A stretch of DNA of 64,000 nt. Origin: Tetraselmis striata. Taxonomy: Eukaryota; Chlorophyta; Chlorodendrophyceae; Chlorodendrales; Chlorodendraceae. The stretch lies in the NCBI GenBank assembly GCA_006384855.1, contig VCJN01000341.1, positions 1 through 64,000 of the forward strand, written 5' to 3'. The position numbers and the translations under genes are program-made. Of the stretch, positions 35,906 through 45,270 are shown in pieces. The notes beneath the pieces are model-generated. The model had not been told where the DNA came from. It did not search any database and saw nothing but the letters and a program-made list of their open reading frames with translations. The number at the start of each line of letters is the position of its first letter. Position 1 is the stretch's first letter.

Positions 35906-36300
35906 CTTTTCCGTAGATTGGTGGTACGCTGCCGTGGATTCTGCCCTCTTCGGGGAGTGCCAAAGCAAGATTGTAAAACACTGTGGCTACTCGATTCGCA
36001 CCGTGCGCGACTGGCGCAACGACAACGAGATGCGGCGCGGCATTCAACACATCAAGAAGCAACGCTTATTAAGTCCACCAACACCTGCTTGATCTGCCGA
36101 GCCGGGTCTCTAACCCCCCCCCCTTCCCGTCTTAGTCGATGACCGCTACTACCAGGTCGTAGCGGCGCCGCGTCAGGCTGGCGGGTCCTCCAAGCCCGCA
36201 TCTCAACCACTGCCAGCGGGGTCTGGCGGAGATGGCTCCCAAAACGGCGGCGCTGCAGCAGGTCTCTTGGAGCTTCGAGCAGCGAGGAGTGAAATCCTTA
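35906..36300 (+). repeat. Copy C of the transposon gene segment
   Basis: It encodes VDWWYAAVDSALFGECQSK then IVKHCGYSIRTVRDWRNDNE, the counterpart of copy A near 30480-30570, followed by DRYYQVVAAPRQAGGSSKP with CAG at the position that is TAG in copy A. It is followed within 200 bp by the right end of the transposon. Confidence 0.75.
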
Positions 36301-36557
36301 ACAGGGTGGGCCACCGTGGCGCGCAAAATGGCGCGAAGTAGCCCCACCACCTAGGTTGAGGCGGGTAGTACTTTACGCAGGAGAGGGCGCGAAGAGGACA
36401 CGGCGAATGGTCATTGTTAGTACTCTCGTATAGTTATAAATTGCACCTGAAATGTACCCAAAAAGTGGGTACATATACGAGTCTAAGCGATCACGTGGGG
36501 GGCACATTTTCGAGTCCGTAAATGTGCCCATTTTGACTCGATATTGCCCCCTGTACC

Positions 36558-36567
36558 GTGCTCATCG
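36558..36567. repeat. Right 10-bp target duplication (GTGCTCATCG)
   Basis: Exact copy of 29312-29321. It shows that the host gene was intact across this point before insertion. Confidence 0.9.
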
Positions 36568-38225
36568 CTCCGGTCCTTTGATGGTCTTGCTGACCCCTCT
36601 TGCCAGATGGGGGGACATGAAATCCGCCGATTGTCTCACACCACTACCGGTTCGACAGCATATCGCGGCCACCAACACCACCATCAGGAGTGAGGCGTAT
36701 CGCATCAAGAATCAGATGCCGGACTTGCTCATCTCCTTCTTCACAGAGTTTGCTCTTCTGGCATGTGCGCCGGAGCTTATCGCGGTTTCCGCTCCGAATG
36801 TTTCTCATGAGCTGTGGATATTGATGAAGGTAACTAAGATCTTGTGCAACCACAAATGCTCTTCTGAATTTTCGTTGTGAGCTATTAACCCGAATCTGTT
36901 TTCTAATACACACAGGCCGAGGCACTTCCGGTGATGCCCAAGGGCTTTGAGGTCGACAAGGATGACAAGGTGTGGTTGAACACGGAGCTTTGCAAGACTT
37001 GCATTGTGGAGGGGGACTTCAAGGCTCCCGCGACAAAACAAGCCGTCGTGGACGCCATGTCGGCAGTTCGTGCCTGATCGGCAACATTCTTCATTGCCGA
37101 CGCGCTTTTCGGAGCTGGTTCGCACACATGGGACTCGAAGGATGCTGCGTGGGGTACGGACGACTTCAACGACGTGTTTGCTTTCGCCAGGCAAGACAAC
37201 CCCCACAACCCCGGTGCGTAGATGACTGTGCTTTCATTTATCTCATTCCCGATTTTCCCCCGCGCAGGCAGTTGAATATCCTGACTGGATCTTCTTACGT
37301 CCACACTGCTCTCGATGGGTGCCATTTCTTCATTCACCTCTCGGACCAGCAACTTGGATCCGCAATCACAGCCGTTCAAAACAAGTTGAGGACCTCATCT
37401 ATCACGTCCTGACTTGGGCCAAGGATTGCGGGATCAAGATGGGCAGCTCTCTGCGTCACGACGCTGAGTACTACCTCTACGTCAGGAAGCCCCCGCCAAG
37501 CATCATAGCTGACAACATCCGTTTCGATGATCTCCGAAGGTGAGATTTGATCCGTGGAAAATAGCCGGCTTGTATTTATTTACTCGCTAACCCGGTTGTG
37601 CCTTTCCAGGTTCTCTACATCCATCATGTTGGGTCACTTCAAAGACAGTTCGAAATTGAAGGACGAGAACAGACAAACGGTGAACAAGTCCCAAAAGCCT
37701 ATCGCTCTCTTCGCGAATCGCCTTAAGATGGCGGCAACAGACGGAATAACAATCGTCGACGTCACAGCCGGAACCGGGACAACCGCGGTGCGTAAGGGGT
37801 GCAACCCGGGTGAGTGTCTTAATGGGATCAACATAAAAATTTTAACGCCTTGTGCGGTTTGCCACGCCTTTTCCAGGTCGCTGCGGCCTTTTCTGTGTGG
37901 TGGGACCATATGCATCCGAGCTACTCGTTCACACACAGGAACTTGAAGACGATCCTCATTGACAACCAAAAGACACAAATCGCTGGGATGAAGTCCAGGA
38001 TGACCTCATGGTTCAAAGAGAAGCCATGGGACGAGGCTCAAAGACTGCGTCCAAATGACTTCGAGAGAGAAGTGGCCGGGTCTACCCCTTCCAATGACCG
38101 TGGGAGAGGAGTTCGCAGAGCGTCTCGCGGCGGAGAAGAGGAGGCAAGAGGCGGCAGAGCGCCGAGGGGATTATGTGATCAAAGATGATGATATGTAGTA
38201 CAATTCCGCAAAATTAGCCGCTCAT

Positions 38226-38405
38226 ATGTTTTGTCCCGGCTTTGACAGAGTTTCAGCCCCGGACAGCACAAACTACTTGTAGCCATCACGGCCCCCGCAC
38301 TTTTTTTTGTCCCAGTTTGGACAGAGTTTCAGCCCCCGATGGCGCAAACTTCTTGTAACCATCCCGTTTCCTTCACTCTTTTGATTTGTCCATGTTTGGA
38401 CGGAA
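38226..38405. repeat. Right subterminal repeats of the 28-kb element
   Basis: Three diverged copies of about 80-85 bp, each beginning with a TTTTGTCCC-type block followed by TTTGGACAGAGTTTCAGCCC or a relative. The reverse complement of each carries the GGGACAAAA core of the intronic repeat, so related motifs stand near both ends of the element. Confidence 0.75.
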
Positions 38406-38517
38406 TTGGTTTCCCCGACTTGGCACAACATGAACCAACTGTCATTCATATTAGCTTTCAATCCCGCTGCTGCCCCCAAACCCTAATTTAGACCTAACCA
38501 CAATGCACCGCGTGCCT

Positions 38518-38544
38518 CGGTGCAAAATAGGTTGCATTACTGTT
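38518..38544. repeat. Right terminal inverted repeat of the 28-kb element
   Basis: The reverse complement matches 10579-10605 at 25 of 27 positions. It is followed by the ACGC target duplication and by retroelement ORF sequence matching 41225 onward. Confidence 0.9.
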
Positions 38545-40963
38545 ACGCGTATGTGGCGGCGGGTTGCTGGTGGGAGTTGGGTGCCTGCGAATTGTTTTGC
38601 AGTTACAACCGTGCGGATCGTTGGCTGTTGCACTCTGCCGCCTCGTAGCGCGGCCACAGAGGTGCCGGCCTCGGCGTCATGTTGCTCCTCAGATTTGTCT
38701 GTGTCCATGCTAGTTGTTGTGGTGTCCTCCTGGAGGGCCTACTCTTCACGCCACTGTGGGCGCAGGCCGGCAGTTGGCATGGTGGTGGGCGTCCGGTCGT
38801 CGGAGGGTCCGCCGTTTCACAGGAGAAACACGCTATCAGTACCATTAGATAGCCGCGCCGGCTCGCCCGGGTTTAGTACATATGCAGTACTTTGCCCGGT
38901 GTTAAGGGCCGGCTGGAAAGTGAGAAGTCGCTGGCGGGGGTGGTGTTCCAGCCGGATGGAGAGGCGCTTTGGGTTGCGCAGATGGTGTGACTCCGTTGTG
39001 AGGCTGGCCAGTTCGGCCGCTAGTGCGGGTTGACTGGCAGAAGAGGACTGAGCGAGCAGCTGTGTGGTTGCAGTGGTGAGGTGGTGGAGCTCTGCCAGTC
39101 CTTTTGTGGTGCCGTCAAGTGTGCCATCACGGAATGTGCGGTGTACTGTTGAGCGTTGGGGAGAATCGAGGGAAATGTCAGCCGAGCCTGGTGTCTTTGC
39201 TGCGGCACGCCGAGCGATGTCCACCTCCATGGCGTTGTCGTTGTCCTCGTAGTTTAGTTCGAGCTCTTCCTCGTCCTCCGCCTGCGCGCCAGTTATGGCG
39301 GTTGCCGCCGGGACTGTGGTTGTAGGTGCAGGGGCTGGGTTGGCTGCTCCGGGGCTGCTCCTTGGTTGCACCGCGCTGGTCGATGGCTGCCACTGCGTCT
39401 GCGACCGCCCCGCGCCTCGGTGTTATGTGCTCGAACCCCAGGGGGGAGCGTCTCGGACCTGGGGTGTGGTCTAGGCTGCTTGGGTCGCTGGTAGTGGCAG
39501 TTGGATTGGGTCTGCCGGTGGTGGGGCTGGCGATGTGCCTGCAGGGCGTCCCTCGGCTGGTACCTGGGCTGGCGCGGCCTTGATCTTCCCGCACGCTGTT
39601 GACATTGTCTTGCGCCGCTGTTCTGTTTTGCCGGTTCCGCGGGTGCCACCGACGATGCCGTGGTGGTGGGCGGCCAGCTACACGGTGAGGGTGTCGACTG
39701 GGCGTCCGGTGGCTCGTAGGGCGAGGGACGCTGGGGCGGTCTTCCGAGCCTTCTTGCGCAAGCCTATCGCTGCGCATCGGATCTGGTCGTGGCCAGTGTT
39801 GCCTCTCGGTTCTCCCGCCTCCATGATCGTCTGGCTAAATGGGGTGGATGAGCAGTTCCGAGGGGTCGAACTCGGACTCCGTGAGGTAGATGACGATGGT
39901 GCGGAGGCGTACCGCTCGCAATAGTGCGACAGGGGAAGTGAGAGCCACTGCCAGGCGTAGGGTGTCCGCGAACTCCTCGTCCTCTTTGCCAAGGGAGATG
40001 GCGCAGAGGTTGTCGTCTCCCGCGCCCAACAGTGTCGGCTCGTCGGTGTGGTGATGTTGCATCTCGACGCCAGGAGCTGGCATGGTGTCCGTCAGCCATT
40101 GCGCGTGTTACAGCTCCGGAGGTGTGTTGATGCGCTGGCTGATGTTAGCTGCGATGGCCTCCGCGAGCTGCTCCACCGTCGGCAGCTCCAGGTTGGCCTA
40201 GGGGCCGGTGCAGATCGCTCTGGCCGTCAGCGCGCATCGGAAGAACTGCTTGAATAGTGCCGGGCAGTACTCATGGGAGTGGCGCGGTTGGTTGGTCCTC
40301 ACGTCCCTTGCGCTGTGTTCAACGGTGACTTGGATCACTGCTCGGCCCTGCGACTGGTCGCCAAACGGTAGCGCCGGTACCGCGTCGTGGCACACATCCT
40401 ATAGTAGGCGCGCCGCATCGGGATCAAGGAGTTCGAGGCGCACCGAGTCGGTTGAGCGGCGGGCTTTCCATACCTCGCGGACCTTCAGGAGGGCCAGTAG
40501 TGTGCGGGTCGGGGGGCAGATGACGGCGTCGACCGTGTCTGGCTACGTCGGCCTCGTACTCGGCCCAGGCTCTCACTCCGGCGGGTGCCAGGACGTCTGT
40601 TGGTGTCGAAGCCGGTTGGTCTGCCGCCGCTTCGCTCGGCTGGGGTTGGTTGTACGCCGGGAGGAGGCCCTCCGCCAAGTGTTGCCACATGTCGGCCTCA
40701 TTAGATAGGGCCCATGAACGAGGGGGGGGGGGGGGGGGGGCTGAGCTACACTTGGTGTGCCGAGGTGGAGCAGGTGCGGCGCTCGATGTCGATGTCGTCG
40801 AGGTGCGGCGCTCCGAGCAGGCGGGTGGAGCAGCGGCGGCCTTGGCGGTCGAGGGTCGATGTGCCCTCTCCTGTCCATTGGGTCTGCAAAACGCTTGCGG
40901 CCGTTTCTCGGCGGGCCAGTCGCAGGATGACGGACCTAGTGATAGTGGGAAGCCAGGTGCCAC
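38545..40963 (-). mobile_element. Retroelement ORF1-like region, target of the 28-kb element
   Basis: Minus-strand reading shows a Pro/Thr/Arg-rich chain with acidic blocks (EDEEELELNYEDNDNAMEVD) and a more ordered part (PTVEQLAEAIAANISQRIN; DTLRLAVALTSPVALLRAV). About 400 bp at its left (38530-38930) match 41205-41605. Removing the 28-kb element joins this region to 10487-10578. It resembles ORF1 of a non-LTR element, but the class is not certain. It is broken, with several breaks, and old. It contains a G run at about 40721-40740. Confidence 0.55.
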
Positions 40964-41015
40964 TCGGTCCGGTTGGGTCGGGGGCGGTGGGTTTGGGGGG
41001 GCGGCGAGTGACCAC

Positions 41016-41605
41016 TCATACGTTTGCTAGTAGTATTTGAACTCCGATTTTGGGGCTGAGGGTGCGGATCAGGTTCGTCACAGTTCGGCCGCGCGACTCT
41101 TCGTCCATAGCTTGATGTTGGGTCACCATATCGCCGAACAATAGGGCCGCATGGGTGGAATCGTCCGTGCCGGCGGGGAGGCTGGTTAGGAGCAGGTGGG
41201 ATGCATGGGGGTTGCAGCACGCGTATTTGGCGGCGGGTTGCTTGTGGGAGTTGGATGCCCGCAAAATGTTTTGCGGTTGCGACCGTGCGGATCGCTGGTT
41301 GTTGTACTCTGCCGCCCCGTAGCGCGGCCACAAAGGTGCCGGCCCCGGCGTCCTGTTGCTCCTCAGATTTGTCGGTGTCCATGATGGCTGTGGTGGTGCC
41401 CTCTTGGAGGGCCTGCTCTTCACGCAATTGTGGGCGCAGGCCGGCAGTTGGCATGGTGGTGGGTCGTCCGGTCGTCGGACGGTCCACCGTTTTGGAGGAG
41501 AAACACGCTACCATTACCAGTAGATAGCCGCGCCGGCTCGCCCGGATTTAGTACATATGCAGTACTTCTCCCGGTGTTAAGGGCCGGCTGGAAAGTGGGT
41601 CGTCG
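41016..41605 (-). mobile_element. Second partial copy of the same retroelement ORF
   Basis: This stretch holds the uninterrupted version of the insertion site of the 28-kb element (GCACGCGTAT at about 41217-41226) and the peptide LPAGTDDSTHAALLFGD. It repeats 38530-38930 in direct orientation 2.7 kb away. It is broken and partial. Confidence 0.7.
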
Positions 41606-41829
41606 CATGATCCAAGGACCCGCCACAACCGGCCACCCCGCTCAGCGCCCTGCCGCACCCAGCCGGGTATGGGTCTTAGGGGTTACCAGCGCCCACCACG
41701 TGGAGGTGCAGCCGGGCCTGCCGCACCCAGGGTCCTCCGCTCCTGGTGGGCCGCTGCTTGGCGGCGGGCGCCGTCCCTAGCTACATTGTACATATGCAGT
41801 AGTGCACCTCCAACATTGATGTCAACACC
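41606..41829 (-). mobile_element. LTR-like terminus, minus orientation
   Basis: On the minus strand it begins TGTTGACATCA directly after a G run (GAGGGGGG), which looks like a polypurine tract followed by a 3' LTR of a Copia-like element. The first 45 bases resemble those at 43051 and 55885. The inner end was not located. Confidence 0.45.
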
Positions 41830-41879
41830 CCCCCTCAATGTTGCTAGGGGCTGCTCCAAGCAGGGGGGTCCGGTTGATG

Positions 41880-42190
41880 AAGCTAGTCGCTAGCCTAGAG
41901 AGGCAGCCCGCCATGCCCTGACCTCGGCGTGGGCCCAGGCTTGCCCTATAGGGAGTCTGACTGCGCCGGTTGTAGCCGGACGGTGTCGAGCGAAGCAGGC
42001 TTGCGTCGAGTGACGCTTCTCCGGAAATGATGCAAGCTCATGCCTCCCTTTGGCGGGCTGGTGTGCCGAGCTTAATCAGTAGAATTGGTGCCGGCGCTAG
42101 TCGCTAGCCTAGAGAGGCAGCCCGCCATGCCCCCCTGCGTGGGTCGAGGCTTGCCCTCTAGTGAGTCTGACTGCGCTGGCTGTTAAGCGG
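41880..42190. repeat. Two direct repeats of about 110 bp
   Basis: AGTCGCTAGCCTAGAGAGGC followed by AGCCCGCCATGCCC and a GCTTGCCCT block occur at about 41883-41980 and 42095-42180, within Copia-like non-coding sequence. Confidence 0.7.
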
Positions 42191-42773
42191 ACTACAGTCG
42201 CGACTGACCCATTCTTCTCGGCGTTGTGTGCCGACGAGCTTCGCATACTAATTTCCCGTTGGTCGAGGCGAGCGGGCACAACACTGAGAGCAGTGTACAT
42301 GGCAGCGCGCAACGGCGCGCTAGCTGGCGTGGCATGCATAGTAGCCGACGCCCATGATGCTGCCCATGTTGCCGTCCGTACGTGTTGCAGGGGCTTGCAG
42401 GGTCCGAGAGTAGATCTGCGAATTCTGACTGCTCGACGAGCGTTGCCCGAAGTTTCGATCGGCCGAGCCGAGAAAATGTGAGTTTGGGCGGGAACTGCAA
42501 CACTAACTCGGCGCTCGCTGGCGTCTTGGTAGCTGGCGAGCCCGTACGGGCAGTCGCTGGCGCGTCATGGTAGCCAGCTTCCGGGTGTGCACTGTTGTTG
42601 AAGGTGCGCGAACCTTGAGCGACCTTGCGCCGCGAGTGCGACGTCAGTCACTGCTTGAGTGTTGAGAACCGGCAACCGCCGGCGATCTCAGATTAACGGC
42701 AAGACTAGCGTCTAGACGGACTTCTTGCGCCCTCGTCAGACCACCCTCCCTTGTAGAGGGGCCATGACCTTTT
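42191..42773. other. Non-coding retroelement-like sequence
   Basis: No coding pattern that I can support. It lies between two LTR-like sequences and is probably remnant internal or leader sequence. Confidence 0.35.
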
Positions 42774-43051
42774 GTGCGGAGCGTCCCTGCCAACCCGCGT
42801 TGAGCGGGTCCCTGCGCGAGTCGGGGACTGTGGGAGGGAGCATGAAGCGCGGAGAGTGGATGGTTATACAGAATTGGCCGGGCCCGCCATCATGGCGCCG
42901 CACGCATCTAGGCAGGCGATGCGGTGCCTGGTGCGCGCGCGCCGTGCAAGTGCGGACTATGCATGATGACATGTGCTAAAGTACTAAGGCATATCCCAGT
43001 CCCTAGCTACATTGTACATATGCAGTAGTGTACCGCGAACACTGATGTCAA
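42774..43051 (-). mobile_element. LTR-like sequence, about 278 bp
   Basis: It matches 50659-50893 plus 55806-55885 (shared blocks: GCGTCCCTGCCAACCCGC, CGGGGACTGTGGGAGGGAGC, GACATGTGCTAAAGTACTAA). On the minus strand it begins TGTTGACATCA and ends CGCACA, a TG...CA arrangement. The two copies differ by many substitutions, so it is not recent. Probably a Copia-like LTR; the parent element is broken. Confidence 0.5.
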
Positions 43052-43056
43052 CACAC

Positions 43057-43107
43057 ATGGTGCAAAATGAAATACGCGGTGCAGAATATGTTAATTTACT
43101 GTTGATG
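43057..43107. mobile_element. Isolated end of the same TIR family as the 28-kb element
   Basis: Its reverse complement begins AACAGTAAATTAACATATT, continues CTGCACCG and then ATTTCATTTTGCACC, closely following the first 50 bases of the 28-kb element, including the doubled TTTTGCACC block. No partner end is visible nearby. It is a relic or a truncated relative. Confidence 0.65.
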
Positions 43108-43261
43108 ACTCACTACCATCAATTACCAACCGCTATGACAGCCCGCCGGTTCTTCGGCCAGAACGTTGTGCTAATAGCAGTTGCTCGCGCGGAGTCGGCT
43201 AGGCACTAACGTGTCTGCCATCATGCTAGTGGCACTGTCCGTGATGGCGCGCCATGGCCTC

Positions 43262-45200
43262 TCAATCTTGCCATGCTAATGATGGCAGTACGGTGTTGCC
43301 CACTCGGGTGCGCCCCCCTATACCAACCATTAGGCGGGTGTCCATCGCATCAGTCTCGAAGATGGAGTCGCGGTCAAAGCGGACCTCGGGAGCAAACGGA
43401 CCACTAAACTCTGCCCAATACTTGAGGTAAAATTGTCTGACTTCATCTAGCATTGAACGCATGGTTGTCGGCACCTCTGCTGCCTCTTTGCTTATCATAT
43501 ATAAGCAAATATACATAGGTTCAATCTAGGTTTTAGTGGTACTGTGCCACTAAAACCTATATTGGCGGCAAATGATGTTGATAGTCCATGGATAGCCACC
43601 CGGTGATGTGATGTGGATGGGACCCAGTGTGTCGACGGAGATTTGGCTGCAACATGTATTAGTAGGGAGGGTTGTTGGCTCGCGGTTGGCAATGGCGGCT
43701 GTGGCTTTGTTGAGAAGGCGGGAATGACATGGGAGATTCCTTGCAGCATCCGTAGGGAAGGCAGGTACACCATTGTAATGTTGTTGCTGGACTGTGCCCA
43801 TGCCGGGATGGCCTAATCTATTGTGCCATAGGATTGCAGAGTCATTGACTGTAGCACTAAGCATGGCGATGCCATCTTGCTGTCCATCAGAGATAGGAGC
43901 ACCTCCATCCGCTGGCGCAAGGTCCAGTAGGTACAAGCCATTGTAGCCTCTCAAGCGCACCACTCTTGCATCCATGGTCACAGTGCCAGAATCAATTCCA
44001 CCCGGAAATTTGATGGCATCATGTAGGTGTTTTTGCCATGACACGCTGTGTAGTCTGCCTACACCCATCGAATTCGTGTCGAGCAGGGATGGACAATAAA
44101 CATCCGGCAGTCGCAGTGTGCAATAATCGCCGGAGGTGAGTGTTGCCCGAATAGCCATAGAGCCACTGCCCTTGATAACAGTCCCCACGCCGCCAAGTTC
44201 GCCCTTGTCCGACTCGATTCGAAATGTCTCGAAATCGGATTTGTGTGCCGTGACATTCTAGGGAGTGCAAGCAGAGTCGGCGATTCATGCCTGGCTAACA
44301 CTTGGGGCTTAGTCTTGAGAAAAAGGCCACGAGGGTTGAGGGAATAGTGGTTGAGGTGGGTACCCCGCGGGGGAGTATCTCCTCCTCCTCGAGGGCAAGT
44401 CGTCGATGGCGTCGGTGTGGTCGCTCGGCTGCTGGTCGGCCACAGCTATAGTGTTGTCGTCCTCGACCGCCGCGAGAGCAGCACCAGTTGACGCCTAAGC
44501 CTTAGAGTTTTCGGGATACTTGATTTTCAGGGCCTGATTTTTGTGCGCTGAAAACTCAAAACAACCGAGTCACTCGCGATGCACTGGCTAGTCAGGTGCT
44601 TCTCGCCACAATATCCACACTTGCCGAACCACGGCGACTTGTGGATTCTGCGAGCAATTCTGGGCGGATTTTTAGCTGTGAGAATGCCGCAATACCAACT
44701 GGAGGTGCTAGAGGTGCATGAGCGCGCTGGTGCGGAACACATTTGGCGTGGACACGGAGTTCGGCGAACAAATGTGCCGCAGTACACCGATGTAAGTCGA
44801 CATTCCCCGCAACGACTGTCTTGATAATATCGTATTTCGCGGGAAGTGCATTGAGAATTGTCGGTATATGCAATGAGTCGCGGAGCTGATGACCTCCATA
44901 GCTCCGGCGTACGCCTAGATGGATAGCCTCCCATTTGCGGTCAAGAAATTCGACAAGTTACTCCGTCGAGTTCTTGTCGAGTGTGCGATTCACCTCGTCG
45001 ACTAGTGGCATGGTGTGATGCACGTCTTGTCTGTCGAAATTGAAATTGAATTTGATTTACAACGTGCTGACTTGCTGCTCTCCACTGCCCAAGCCGAGTT
45101 GCTTTTAGGACATGCTTTATCCAACCGTTGTGGGAACCCTAGGGATTACGGATGCAGCTTCCGGCCTTCCTCCTTGTCGCCCTCGCCCCTCCTCCTTCCA
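43262..45200 (-). mobile_element. Copia-like LTR retrotransposon remnant (gag and pre-integrase parts)
   Basis: Minus strand. Parts in order: a gag-like region (ILNALPAKYDIIKTVV), a CCHC zinc knuckle (CGYCGEKHLTSQC), and a GAG-pre-integrase region (AILWHNRLGHPGMG) running into SVDTLGPI. The reverse transcriptase and most of the integrase are absent. It is a broken fossil with several breaks; LTR-like sequences on either side suggest it lies in a larger nested Copia-like unit. Confidence 0.75.
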
Positions 45201-45270
45201 TGGCGCTTGGTATTGTCCCCCCTGCCCTGGCGGGGGTGTCGTGTACGGTGGTCTGCGGAAAGCGTGTATG

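Larger units (their letters stand above)
29322..36557. mobile_element. Nested 7.2-kb TIR transposon with 10-bp target duplication
   Basis: Inverted ends of about 60 bp: the left end (29322-29381) contains ATATCGAGTCAAAATGGG and CGGACTCGAAAATGTGCC, and the right end (36497-36557) is the reverse complement with about one mismatch over the 48-bp core, and an A indel outside it. The exact direct repeat GTGCTCATCG flanks it at 29312-29321 and 36558-36567. The methyltransferase reading frame runs into the left copy (GAHR) and continues from the right copy (AHRSGPLMV), so the insertion is precise. A 10-bp duplication fits Mutator-like elements, but I recognise no transposase, so the superfamily is open. 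Inside are a Pro/Glu-rich gene, a 30-bp minisatellite, a 185/159-bp satellite and coding tandem repeats. Confidence 0.9.
15045..38188 (+). pseudogene. N6/N4-type DNA methyltransferase gene with tandem N-terminal exon modules, decayed and split by a transposon
   Basis: Exon 1 (15045-15105) encodes MAPKKNEPAKDKEDNDDATP. Nine module exons follow, then 25750-25842, 25928-25984 and 26091-26776, which carries a Glu-Pro tract ([16 protein letters not shown]). Later exons include 26862-27450, about 27515-27939, 28166-28365, 28437-28713 and 28798-29321; the gene resumes after the nested transposon at 36568 and ends with 36916-37213, about 37266-37541, 37610-37787 and 37877-38188. The C-terminus has QKPIALFANRL, then IVDVTAGTGTTAVAAAF and ILIDNQKTQI, the SAM-binding motif region of PF01555-like N6_N4 methylases (inferred from motif order). 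In-frame stops occur at 26288 (TAG), 28501 (TAG) and 37075 (TGA), and a frame change lies near 37380. The first eleven introns are all phase 1. The methyltransferase may modify DNA of the element itself or of the host; this is inference. Confidence 0.65.
10579..38544. mobile_element. 28-kb DNA transposon with TIRs, DUF7869-like gene and DNA methyltransferase gene
   Basis: The ends are inverted repeats: left begins AACAGTAAT and continues AACCTATTTTGCACCG to 10605; the right end (38518-38544) is its reverse complement with two mismatches in 27. ACGC lies at 10575-10578 and again at 38545-38548. The related uninterrupted copy at 41205-41240 has a single ACGC at the same place, so ACGC is a 4-bp target duplication. 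Removing 10579-38548 rejoins the flanking retroelement ORF. Inside are two divergent genes about 550 bp apart: a DUF7869-like gene (minus) and an N6/N4 DNA methyltransferase gene (plus). Length without the nested 7.2-kb transposon is about 20.7 kb. I could not assign a superfamily. There is no sign of capsid, polymerase B or retroviral-type integrase, so I do not treat it as virus-like. Confidence 0.85.

Noticed and set aside
10579-38544. Polinton/Maverick or giant-virus insertion as an explanation for the 28-kb element
   Set aside because: No polymerase B, packaging ATPase, protease, capsid or retroviral-type integrase sequence was seen; the target duplication is 4 bp and the ends are only 27 bp long; both genes have spliceosomal introns.
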